From assembly GCF_000003815.2 (NCBI RefSeq), contig NC_049997.1, positions 8,667,790-8,731,789 on the forward strand: a stretch of DNA of 64,000 nucleotides, read 5' to 3'. Positions 52,401 to 62,699 of the stretch are shown here, in pieces. Positions within the stretch are counted from its first letter, which is position 1; every line of letters starts with the position of its first letter. The stretch is from Branchiostoma floridae (Eukaryota > Chordata > Leptocardii > Amphioxiformes > Branchiostomatidae). The translations under genes were made by a program, and so were the position numbers. Under the pieces are notes generated by a model, which was not told the DNA's origin, made no database searches, and saw only the letters and a program-made list of their open reading frames with translations.

Positions 52401-52859
52401 TCAAATCAACACAACATTTAAAAAGTCTATGGAATATATGAAGTGTAGACGCCTGAACCAATTTGGCACAGTATAGTAACCCACTGCTTCAGGTTTCCCC
52501 AGTCTAGTACCTTGCTGCCAATCACGAGCAGTTGAATGATGAACACTTGATTGAATTTCTGTGCCATGCAACTCGGGTCGTAAGTTAATCATCACCCGTG
52601 GAGGGGGCATTATGTTCAATATACTGAGCTGCTGCTCTCGTAGTTAACACCATAAAATTATCGTTTTTAAGAGGGACGGACACAATGGCTCCGATCTTTT
52701 GTTTACGTATTACGGTCTCCACTCCAATTTGAAAGCACTTCGTAAACTCTAATCGTATAAGGTATGACATATTGATTGGCCACTCTCGCTCGGTATGAAT
52801 AGTTACGTAGGTGATTTTGTAACAAACGCGTCAATTGACGTCGGCTTATTGCCTAAATA

Positions 52860-53215
52860 TTACTGTAAGACAATTTGAAACGCATTTTATAAGGCCATGT
52901 GTTTCGTGAAAGCAAATAAATTCTTGGAGTTATTTGCTGTGCCTTAATTTGCAGCGCTTTTTATATTTTTTTCATAAAACCAAATAAAATCTAGGAGGTC
53001 TTTGCTGTCTCCTAACAGTGCCTAGTTGAATTATAATACTATATTTTTATATTGCTCTCATTATTTGACTTGACTCGGTCCGTGTTGTAGGATTTTAAAG
53101 TATTGAGAAGAACACCTGGCAACAATTCAACCTGGTATGAAGTGTAAGCTAGCTATGGCCTAGCATAGAATGGCTTATGGTCATACTTGTGCTATGGCTT
53201 GAAGCATTCCGTTAT
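52860..53215. repeat. Large module P, copy 1
   Basis: ttgcagcgctttttatattt, aaaaccaaataaaatctagg, aggtctttgctgtctcctaa, gtaggattttaaag, acacctggcaacaattcaac and agaatggcttatggtcatac recur in order at 55680, 58440 and 61690. Confidence 0.7.
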
Positions 53216-53552
53216 ACTCTAGATCTTGTCACATTTGGCGAAAATCGATCGGACGACGATTCTTTGGCAATCGCCCGAAACTCACTTATTTATCTCCAAA
53301 ATTAGTTGTCAATGAGTAATCTTTCGAACCCCGCAGTGCCGCACAGGTGCCCCAAGTGCATAAGATGGAGGTGCCATCCACCATTTACCTGGCATAACCA
53401 ATGTCTTTTGCACCGAACATGGGAGGTTCATATGATTGATTTGCTCCCTCAAGGTAAATATGTTCCTAATCTTTCCATATGGTCTTGCATCTGTTCGTTT
53501 TTAACATTTGCGCTCGTTGATTCATAACAATGCAAAACACATTAATCTGGTA

Positions 53553-53670
53553 TTACCCCTGTCACATTAGCCACGATCTTCGGGCGTATCGATGGAAGAT
53601 CGGCCATATTTAAGATCGACAGAGGGTTGCGCGTATTTTTCACCTGAAAGCCGTCCCTGTCACATATAAG
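53553..53670. mobile_element. Partial relative of the 19732 palindromic MITE
   Basis: ttacccctgtcacattagcc, then cgtccctgtcacatataag at the other side. Only the outermost motifs are kept. A second fragment with gtcacatttggcgaaaatcg, atcggacgacga lies at 53227-53260. Confidence 0.45.
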
Positions 53671-53689
53671 CCATACTTTGTACCTTGTA

Positions 53690-53863
53690 CAATTGCTGTG
53701 CAATAATGTTATTATTATAACGAAGTATCTTACGTTTTGTGTATTTTTTTGTTTACTTTAACGTACGACGCAATATCTAATAATAGGCAAAAATCACACA
53801 ACAGTGCAGTGAACGAACCCCACAGTGCCGCACCGGTGCCCCAAGCGCAGTGAGATACGACCT
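53690..53863. mobile_element. Harbinger-like MITE, right-hand part, copy 3
   Basis: cttacgttttgtgtattttt, cgtacgacgcaatatctaat, acagtgccgcaccggtgccc and agcgcagtgagatacgacct, followed by TAA. The left end is missing. Confidence 0.7.
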
Positions 53864-53869
53864 TAAAGC

Positions 53870-54470
53870 CACACGGTTGCTTTTAGCCGACCACTTTGCT
53901 ACCAATGGGATGTTATCCCTTGCTAACGTGCTGATAACAGACATCTTAGCTACATAATTTGGCACAATTTTATAAGAGGGTCCCTTTCTAAACAATAAGT
54001 TCTATTATGCTGTGTTTAACATTCCAGTTATACATCAATTTACCATTTATCTATTAGTAAGTTGATAGATAATCATCAAGGTGAGATAATCATGAATTAG
54101 TATTTGGATTGCCATGAGTTGAGAAATTATTGACTATCAGGACATATAGTTGAAGACAATCCACGAATTCCAACTAAGGATGCATCTATAAAACAGGCCA
54201 TCATGAAATACTTCAATATATACTACTTTGCTACACGCCCTAATGGATTCTAGGAAGCGTAGGCGGTATATGGCAACGCACGCGTCAATCTAATTCTAAT
54301 TGCCTGCATTATACGATTTTACTCTTAGCGACGGGTGCCAGGTGGAAATACAAAAGTGCTTTTGACAGCTCCTCACTGTAACGTTACCGTACCTTAAGTT
54401 AATATACACGATATAGGTTCATATAGTTGTATCCAAAGTGATTGCTTGCAATGTCGGTTACTCTGACGCA
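53870..54470. repeat. Large module Q, copy 1
   Basis: aatgggatgttatcccttgc, gataatcatcaagg, caacgcacgcgtcaatctaa, ttctaattgcctgc and ttagcgacgggtgccaggtg parallel 54955, 56286 and 58915. It ends at agtgattgcttgcaatgtcg, where the hAT element inserted. Confidence 0.65.
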
Positions 54471-54477
54471 TGTTGGC

Positions 54478-54918
54478 TAAGGGTGGGTACCGGTACGGCG
54501 TACCGGTACAAACCGGTTTTCTTATTGGACCGGTCCAGAAAAACCGGACCAGAAAAAAATCGGAGGACCGGTTGTTGGACATATTGGAAAATGAACAGAT
54601 TATATGATCAGGCATTCACACGTTTTGTGGCTTACCGGTCGAGGAAAATAACAAGAGCGAAGTAGATTGCGTCTATAATCATTTCTACCAAGTTTTACTG
54701 TCAATAGTCCAGAGAAAGTTAGTAGGACTTTAAAACACAAGTGGGGGTGGAAATTACCACGAAGCTGATTTCTTTGTTGCAAAATGGACCATTATTTTCA
54801 GTATCATCCATTCACAAGTTCTCACATACTGAATAACGTCCAGTTTCAGGTCCGGACCTGGACCTTATCCTCTGGACCTGAACCGGACCTGAATTTTCTG
54901 TACCGGTACCCACCCCTA
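54478..54918. mobile_element. hAT-like non-autonomous element, copy 2
   Basis: Ends TAAGGGTGGGTACCGGTAC and GTACCGGTACCCACCCCTA. Flanks ATGTTGGC and ATGTTGAC form an 8-bp duplication with one difference. The paralogous module at 57640-57690 has the uninterrupted site (tgattcaacgttgaccaaag), proving the insertion point. Interior as in the copy at 42294. Confidence 0.9.
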
Positions 54919-55400
54919 ATGTTGACCAAGGAGGGGGTTGTGTCAGGTAGTGGTTGAAGGCACCTGCGTCCTATACATCCCAACCACGTAGTTCCTTGAA
55001 GTCAAGTGCTTTGCTATCGTGATGTTATTCCTTGTTAATGAGCAAGCAGTTAAGATGTGTGAATTGAAGCTTTAAGTCTTCTGATTTTTACATCGCTGCT
55101 ATCCATCAATTTCGCATTCATCTAAGTGGATCGTGAAAAAGTACCTAATTAGAATTACGTCTCTGAATTTTCTGTGAGTTTGAGAGATTATAGCTATAGA
55201 ATGTCAGGATATAGATAATCAATATGTATATAATTCAGGAAGTATAATCAAGACTGCACGTATAAATAGGCTGAAAATAGTTGATGGGATTGCCACTTGG
55301 TAAGTGGGTGAAATGGTAGTAACGAACGCGTCAATTGAGTTCTATTAGCCTGAGATGGAAACTGAGATAAAAAGTTTTGAGCGGCTTGGAACCTTAGCCT
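54919..55400. repeat. Large module Q, copy 2
   Basis: aaggcacctgcgtcctatac, tagttccttgaagtcaagtg, atgttattccttgttaatga, aatatgtatataattcagga, ggctgaaaatag and gtaacgaacgcgtcaattga. Confidence 0.65.
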
Positions 55401-55567
55401 CTTTGTAATCAAGAACAGATTTCCCGCCACGTGCACGTGTTAAATACGTAGCGTGATCTGATTGGTCGAAGTATCATTACCCGACAGACAACGGGGAACG
55501 AGAGACAGCTAGTCACTTCACAACGCGCGGTCGGATTGTACGGTTCCATTAACTAGCGGGTCTGTGA

Positions 55568-55990
55568 TCAAGGAAGTATACGGAAATACAACATCACCTG
55601 TTTTTATTGACTCAAACAAGCTATTCTAAATACCGTGGCCTAGATTCTTGACATTCTTCATATTTTTCGCTTCAGTCCTTGTAAGACAATTCACAGTGCT
55701 TTTTTGAAGGCCTGATTTTCAATGAAACCAAAAAACATCTGTAGGTCTGGAGTTCTTTGCTGACTCCTACTCGCACTTAAATTGATTTTGAAAACTCGAT
55801 TTTCAACTTACTCCTTATATTTAGTTGGCTCAACCTGTATAGATGAATTTTACGTATCCTTGATAAAAACACGTGAACCTTTCATCGATTCTACCCGGTA
55901 TCAAGCTCTGGTCTTATATAGAATGGGTTATGGTCGTCCTTGTGCCATGACATAATAAAAGTAATCCGTTAATATAACCAATCAATGTGT
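55568..55990. repeat. Large module P, copy 2
   Basis: tattgactcaaacaagctat, catatttttcgcttcagtcc, aaccaaaaaacatctgtagg, agttctttgctgactcctac and gaatgggttatggtcgtcct. Closest to copy 3 at 58380. Confidence 0.75.
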
Positions 55991-56285
55991 CCCATCTCCT
56001 TCTCAAATGCAAACGAAAACTTTAAGGTAAATACACAATGTAATGAAAAAACGTCAGGCCAGATGGAAGGATGGAAAGCGCATTTACTTTGAGGAAACAA
56101 GGCCTTCAAATCAGGCTCTCTGGGCCTTTTTTGTCTTCTTTTTTTTTGGCTTATCATACACTTTTGCTGTCTTGTAAAAGTGCATTATGAGCCAAGAAGA
56201 CGGACCAGAGAGTCCGTTTTGGAGGCTAGAGGAAACAAGCCATCAAATGAGCTTCGCACGTACGGCGTTTAAGACGGCGGTTATC

Positions 56286-57540
56286 CGGTAAGTGGTGGAA
56301 GCACCTGCGCCTTATCCATGTGAATCCTTATAGTCAAGCGCTTTGCTTTTAATGGGATGTTATTTCTTGCTAACGAACAAACATCTTAACTGAAATCGTA
56401 TCATGCTTTGTCACATCGCAGTTATTCATCAATTTCACATATATCTAAGTGAGTCGTAAGATAGTACCTGACTAGAATTACATCTTTAATATAAGGTTTG
56501 TATGAGTTTGAGAGATTGTTTAATATCATGACATATATTGTATACATGTATAATCATATAATCCAGGAGGTTTAATTATGACTTCAGGTTTAAAAAGGCT
56601 GTAAGAACTTTAAGATGGGATAGCTACTAGTAAAGTCGAGGTTAGGTAGGTACGATGGTAACGAACAGCTCAATCGAGTTCTAATTGACTCCAGATTACG
56701 CTCTTGGAGACGAGCGTCGCATGTGGATATACATAAATGTTTTTATCGTGAAATAATAGCTGATTAGAATGACATCTTTGAGGTTTCTATGAGTTTGTGG
56801 ATTATTTAATATGAGGACATGAATATGTATATAATTCAAGAAGTGTAGTTATGACTGCATGTATAAATAAGCTGAAAATACTTTAAGATGGGATAGCTAC
56901 TCGTGAAGTCTAGGTTAAGTAGGGGAGATGGTAACGAACAGCTCAATCGAGTTCTAATTGACTCCAGATTGCGCTCTTAGAGACGACGTCGCATGTGGAT
57001 ATACATAAATGTTTTTATCGTGAAATAATAGCTGATTAGAATGACATCTTTGAGGTTTCTATGAGTTTGTGGATTATTTAATATGAGGACATGAATATGT
57101 ATATAATTCAAGAAGTGTAGTTATGACTGCATGTATAAATAAGCTGAAAATACTTTAAGATGGGATAGCTACTCGTGAAGTCTAGGTTAAGTAGGGGAGA
57201 TGGTAACGAACAGCTCAATCGAGTTCTAATTGACTCCAGATTGCGCTCTTAGAGACGGGTGTCGCATGTGGATATACATAAATGTTTTTATCGTGAAATA
57301 ATAGTTGATTAGAATGACATCTCTGAGGTTACAATTAGTTGGGAGATTATTTAATATCAGGACAGGAATATGTATATAATTCAGGAAGTGTAGTTATGAC
57401 TGCATGTATAAATAGTCTGAAAATACTTTAAGATGGGATAGCTACTAGTGAAGTCTAGGTTAAGTAGGTGAGATGGTAACGAACAGCTCAATCGAGTTCT
57501 AATTGCCTGAAGATTGCGCTGTTGGAGACTGGTACAAAGT
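56286..57540. repeat. Large module Q, copy 3, with internal ~273-bp amplification
   Basis: ggatagctact recurs at 56618, 56891, 57163 and 57436 (spacing 273, 272, 273). Units share agtctaggttaagtaggg, aacgaacagctcaatcgagt, cgcatgtggatatacataaa, atcgtgaaataatag and aatatgtatataattcaaga. The middle units are almost identical, so the amplification is recent. Confidence 0.92.
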
Positions 57541-57872
57541 GGATATACATAAATGTTTTAAAAGCAGCTCACCGAAACGTCAGCGTATTTATAAAGTTTA
57601 TATACATGATACAAGTTCATATAGTTGTATCGAAAGTGATTGCTTGCAACGGTGGTTACTCTGATTCAACGTTGACCAAAGGAGACTCGACATCTATAGT
57701 TACTGTAGCTTTGAATACCATGCTCTGCTGTATACCGCATGTGCATTATCGTCTGGATACATGCTGCGTTTGACGTGCTCAACTAACTATGAAATGTATT
57801 TGAACACAAAACGCATTGTCGTAGTTTGTTTCTGTGATGTCAATGTTGACTCCTGGGGGTCGACGCCGTGGG

Positions 57873-58252
57873 ATAGAACCCCTGAGATATAACCCCCTGG
57901 GATAGAACCCCTCCCCCTAGATAGAACACCCTGAGATAGAACCCCATGAATATAACCCCATGGATATAACCCCCTGGAATAGAACCCCTGAGATAGAATC
58001 CTCCCCCAGATAGAATACCCTGGTATAGAACCCACTGAGATAGAACCCGTGATATAGAACCCCTTGGACAGAACCCATGAAATAGAACCTCCAGGGATAT
58101 AACCCCTGAGATAGAACCCTTTGGGATAGAAACCTTGGGATGGAACCCCTAAGATAGAACCGCATGGATATAACCCCTGAGATAGAAGCCCCTCGGATAG
58201 AACCCCTGAGATAGAACCACATGGGATAGAACCATTGGGATAGAAACCCTTA
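57873..58252. repeat. ~17-bp minisatellite (GATAGAACCCCTGRGATA)
   Basis: About 22 degenerate units of gatagaacccc(t/c)(g/c)(a/g)g over 380 bp. Stop-free on the minus strand in more than one frame (157- and 101-codon frames), because the unit lacks stops. A related gatcgaacccctgg set is at 61085-61200. Confidence 0.92.
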
Positions 58253-58309
58253 GGATTCACAGAATTTCACTCCTTATATGTACGTTCCACCTAGCCCATC
58301 CATTATCTC

Positions 58310-58800
58310 CTTTTATATATTGAATTTTCCTCGAAAATGATCATAGAAATAATCTAATGAAAGAGAGTATACGCAAATACAATATAACCTGTTTCTATTG
58401 ACTCAAACAAGCTATTCTAAATGCTGTGGCCTAAATACATGGAATTCTTCATATTTTTCGCGTCACTCCTTGTAGGTCAATATGCAGTGCTTTTTATAAG
58501 ACCAAATTTTCAATGCAACCAAATAACATCTACAGTTACTGTAGTTCTTTGCTGACTCCTACCCGCACTTAAATTGATTTTGAAAATTTTCCACTTACTC
58601 CTTGTATTTGATAGTGGTTGGCTCGACCTGTATGGTAGGATTTCACGTATCCTTGACAAAAAAACAAACATGGTATGAAGGTGAAATGATATAGATTGGC
58701 TTATGGTCGTCCTTGTGCCATGACATACAGTAATCCGTTAACCGATTAATGTGTCAAATGTCCTTCTCAAACAGCCAACACAAAGGTTAATAAAGAAGAA
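58310..58800. repeat. Large module P, copy 3
   Basis: tattgactcaaacaagctat, catatttttcgcgtcactcc, accaaataacatctacagtt, agttctttgctgactcctac and ttggcttatggtcgtccttg. Confidence 0.75.
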
Positions 58801-58914
58801 ACGTCAGGCCAGATGGAAAGATTGAAAGTGCATTTACCTTGGCCTTGAGGAAACAAGCTATCAAATGAACTCACGCACGTACGGCGTTTAAGAGGGAGTT
58901 TATGTCCGGTAAAT

Positions 58915-59460
58915 AGTGGAAGGCACCTGCGTCTTATGCATCGTAACCATGCGGTTCCTTATAGTCAAGCACTAGAGCAAACTATGTCAGATGGGGCCCT
59001 ATGCGGTGAAATATGTATTAGCCTGGTCCCGACCTCCGGTCGCTGATGTATGTATGTACTATCAATGGGCTGTTATACCTTGCTAATGAGCTATGAGCAG
59101 GCAACCTAGCTAAAATATGAATGTTGAAATCGTATCATGATGCAGTTATCCATCAATTTCACATTAACGTCACTAACTGGATCGTGAAATGGATCGTACA
59201 ATTACATCTCTGAGGTTTCTATGAGTTTGAAAGATGTAGATAATATGTAATACAGGAATTGTAAATAACAAAAATAAGCTAAAATATTTATGACCGTATA
59301 TCCTGACTTGCTACTCGTGAAGTCTGTCATGTCTGTCAAGTAGGTAACATGGCAACGAACACGACATTAGAGTTCTAATTGCCTGCAAAATACGGCTTGG
59401 CTCTTAGCAACGGGCTCACGTGTGGGAATACCAAGATGTTTTTGACAGCACATCACCACG
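58915..59460. repeat. Large module Q, copy 4
   Basis: aaggcacctgcgtcttatgc, ggttccttatagtcaagcac, tcaatgggctgttatacctt, caacgaacacgacattagag, ttctaattgcctgcaaaata and tcttagcaacgggctcacgt. Confidence 0.65.
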
Positions 59461-59479
59461 CTCCTCCACAGCGTACTTT

Positions 59480-59700
59480 AATTAGATACACGCCCCGGCC
59501 CACTGAGCATAGCGGGGCGCATTTTTCGTGTTTACCTAGTCTTTGTGTCCTGGGTAACCTACGTAGGGTAACCTGGGTAAGAGAACGTCTTTTCCGCGCA
59601 AAGCATGCTGGGGGAAGGGACATAACCCGGAGAAGGCCAAACTCGCTGCCGTGCCGAACTCCCTCCCGTGACATATCTCCCCTCTCGGCAATCTAGAAGG
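59480..59700. other. GC-richer segment with paired motifs
   Basis: cacgccccggcccactgagc, the direct/palindromic gggtaacctacgtagggtaa, and gcaaagcatgctgggggaag. The composition differs from the flanks. A 105-codon frame is open across it, but no family is recognised. Possibly a promoter-like island or transposon piece. Confidence 0.3.
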
Positions 59701-60679
59701 GTAATCTAACACCCTCGCAGCGCCACCAAATTAGGTACATTTTAAAGTTCCCTTTGATACAACGTATCACCATTTTGGCAACATTTTACCTCCGAAATAG
59801 TAAACTTGCGTCTTCTTTTAGCCCCGTTAACTGTAGAAAATACTAGCTAACTTGGGTACAGTCACACGTTGTATGGAAACGTACACAACTTACGGTTTGC
59901 TAAGGTAATTGAGACAAACGCAAAACAAAACAAAATGACAGCTGTGGATTCCATGTAGTTTTATTTGTTTAAGTAGTGTAAGCCCAAAATCTAAACCTAT
60001 GGCTTCTTCGCGGCGCTGAATACGAGCGTGGCACATCGCCGTAACATCAGCGTAGAAGGACCTGTCGGCGTAAAATATCCCGCTGTGTCCGAACAGAGAT
60101 CGAATGCAATAACGGTCGTTAGCCTAGTAGACTGGTGCCACGTTGACCAAAGAGGACGACGAAAGTGAGTCGGTGTCTATGATATATTCTGATCCCAGCT
60201 ATATACCGTATGTGCACATGTTGCTTTTGACATATTAATTGAAACTGTGTTGTTGATGCTGTGCGGTGTTAAAGTCCACGAGGTTGATAGTGATACACGT
60301 AGAAAGGTTTGCTTATCTTTTTTTCTTATTCTTCCTGTTCAAAAAAAGGTACACGTGCTTGTTTGTTAAGTTTGTATTTTCATGCCGTCAAGCCGCTCAT
60401 ACTTAGATCCTCCCACGATGTTTGACGCTTGGTGTCCTGTTCACTATCGTGTAGCTTGCACATTAATTATATATCTGTACGAGTATAGTCATGGGCGGAT
60501 ATGCAAATATTCTTCATCTCCGAAAATGGGATTCTGAGCATTTCTTGCGACGTTCTGCACTAGGTTTCTCTTAACTAAACTGTATTTCTGAATGAAATAT
60601 TTGTAATTATGTTATAATCAAAATCGTCATATTGACGGCACCTTTAAGAGAATAAAGGAAAAGAAAAGATAAAAGTACT

Positions 60680-60934
60680 TCCCGCTCCTGTGGGTACATT
60701 GGGCGGTGCCCATTTCCGTTTCAGTAGGCCACACACAAATTTGTGCAATCACTACAGCAGGGGGGCAAGTATACTGGTAGTGGTGTATGTGTTCTATTTC
60801 CATACTCTTTTTTCAAATGCTGAGTGCTAAGCAGAGAATGTACCAGTGTATCTTTGGTATGACTCGGCCGGGGATCGAACTCACGACTTGACGAATACAA
60901 GACGAACACTCTACCCACTCAGTCATTGCACCGG
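60680..60934 (-). mobile_element. SINE family B, copy 7
   Basis: The minus strand begins accggtgcaatgactgagtg, ggtagagtgttcgtcttgta, cgtgagttcgatccccggcc and the tail ends with the gccacacacaaatttgtgca equivalent and gggcggtgcccatttccgtt on the plus strand. Nearly full length. Confidence 0.88.
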
Positions 60935-61084
60935 TACCTTGGATAAAGCCTGTGCACTAAACCGCTAAATTGGGGGGTGATCCCTTTAAAGCTAAAAGAG
61001 ATTACGGAAAGCCCTAACCAGTGCCGATTTAAGCCCATTGAACTATACAGCTAAAATCTTCACTGTCAACGTGTCTGGGATCTA

Positions 61085-61200
61085 AAACCACCTTGATCAA
61101 ACCCTTGCGATCGAAACACTGAGATCGAACCCCTGGGATTGAGCCCCCTGGATCAGCCCCTTTGTGATCAAGCCTCTGAGACCGAATCCCTTGGACTCTT
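61085..61200. repeat. Short GATCGAACCCC-type minisatellite
   Basis: gatcaaacccttgcgatcga, aacactgagatcgaacccct, gggattgagccccctggatc: the same kind of unit as the array at 57873, with GATC in place of GATA. Confidence 0.65.
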
Positions 61201-61282
61201 CAATTCGATTTGCTTTTGGACAGACGAGGACAATGTGGCACTGCACACTTATATCAACAGTGCCACATACACGTAGTACATG

Positions 61283-61456
61283 TAGTTTTTGACCTCCCCG
61301 ACCGATGTCAAGTACCCATTTTTACACCTGGGTGAAGTGAGGAAGGTCGTGTAAAGTGCCTTTCCAAAGGGCACAGCGTTGGGGGCACGGCGGGGATCGA
61401 ACTCAGGACCTATAGATTCCGAGCCGAACGCTCTACTAGTTACGCCACGCCCGACG
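61283..61456 (-). mobile_element. SINE family A, copy 7
   Basis: The minus-strand head ggcgtggcgtaactagtaga (A-box-like) with B box gagttcgatccccgccgtgc; the plus strand shows gtgaagtgaggaaggtcgtg, taaagtgcctttccaaaggg. Confidence 0.85.
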
Positions 61457-61559
61457 CCACAACTCTTCAATTCGGACCCCTTGTTGAGAAGGGATCGCTT
61501 ATCAATTACGCTACGGGGACCCGCTACTCATAGAAGTATTATCTAGTTCAATCTAGCTA

Positions 61560-61960
61560 GCCTATCTACGATCTCCTTTATTACATTTTCCCGTATTGTA
61601 ATCATAAAATGAGGCAATGAAAAGGCAGGAAACGCAGCTCAAATATTACATGCATGAGATTCAATTCACTCCTACTCCTCACGTCCCTCTTTGTAGGTCG
61701 ATTTGCAGCGCTCTTTAAAAGGCTTGATTTTCCATCTGCACACTACATAACATCTACGAGTGCTTTACATGCCATGTAAGGAATCCGTATCCAATTCAAA
61801 TACTCAGTTTTCAAATTTGTCTTTTCATTTTAGGCCTTTGTGGTAGGATTTTAACGAATCCTTGTGAAAACACCTGGCATCGACTATACCTGGTAAGTGT
61901 TAACAATATATAGAATGGCTTATGATCGTCCCTGGGACATAGAACAATTTTTTCCATCTC
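61560..61960. repeat. Large module P, copy 4
   Basis: ctttgtaggtcgatttgcag, cgctctttaaaaggcttgat, aacatctacga, gtaggattttaacgaatcct, aaacacctggcatcgactat and gaatggcttatgatcgtccc. Its diverged upstream part resembles 58300. Confidence 0.65.
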
Positions 61961-62014
61961 GTTCTGATACCCAGGTGGAAGGATAATAAACGTGTCAATC
62001 CTATTGAGACGGGG

Positions 62015-62110
62015 ATGGTAGGGGGTGGTCTTTTGAGGCCTACACTAACTTTTAAGTCGCATAACGCCAGAACGGCTTTGTTGAGGTGTCAACAATTTCA
62101 CAGAGTATGG
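62015..62110. mobile_element. Fragment related to the right end of the TTAA element
   Basis: gtcttttgaggcctacacta, cttttaagtcgcataacgcc and agaacggctt match the inverted right end of 28181-29258. Internal part and ends missing. Confidence 0.6.
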
Positions 62111-62557
62111 ACAATTTTCCATTTTGTTGTTGCATTTTCCATTCCAACCGTTTGTTCACAGACATTTTTGACGAAAATTGCTACTTTCTGTTGTCACAAT
62201 GTATTTTTCAAGTTTATTTGTCATATTACTGCTATTTTATTACATAGAATAAACCTTATGTTATCTAGAATATTTTTGGTAATTAAATATGAATACATTA
62301 TGCTAAGTTGATAATGTCATCGGCCCAAACATGTTTTTGCTTGTTTTGGCTGGCCAGTAAACCTTTCTTAAATATTACGTTAACTTGTCTTACGCACAGG
62401 ACACTAGAGTTGCAAAATACGTATACCGGACTGTTAGGTTTAATCCACTCAAACCTCCACTCTTTTATGTGTTGTGACAGCGCACTAGAAGTGTGGGTCT
62501 CCTCAAACACGGCCCTCACCGGTTTAACGCTCCATCTTAGATGACACTTTCAACAGC

Positions 62558-62690
62558 AGCTAGGTATTTATTTTTACCTAAGTCGAGTGATGAAATAGGT
62601 GTTATGTGTCTTTTCCGTGGGCACAACATTAGGGCCTACCAGGTCATTGAACCCAGAACCGTTAGACTAGCAACCCTAACCACAAGAGCG
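62558..62690 (-). mobile_element. SINE family A, copy 8, decayed
   Basis: Plus strand agctaggtatttatttttac, ctaagtcgagtgatgaaata and gtgtcttttccgtgggcaca, followed by a degenerate B box (gtcattgaacccagaaccgt). Confidence 0.6.
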
Positions 62691-62699
62691 CCTTGTTAC

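Noticed and set aside
57787-58260. 157-codon Gly/Ser-rich minus-strand frame
   Set aside because: Produced by a minisatellite whose unit lacks stop codons; a second overlapping frame is open for the same reason.
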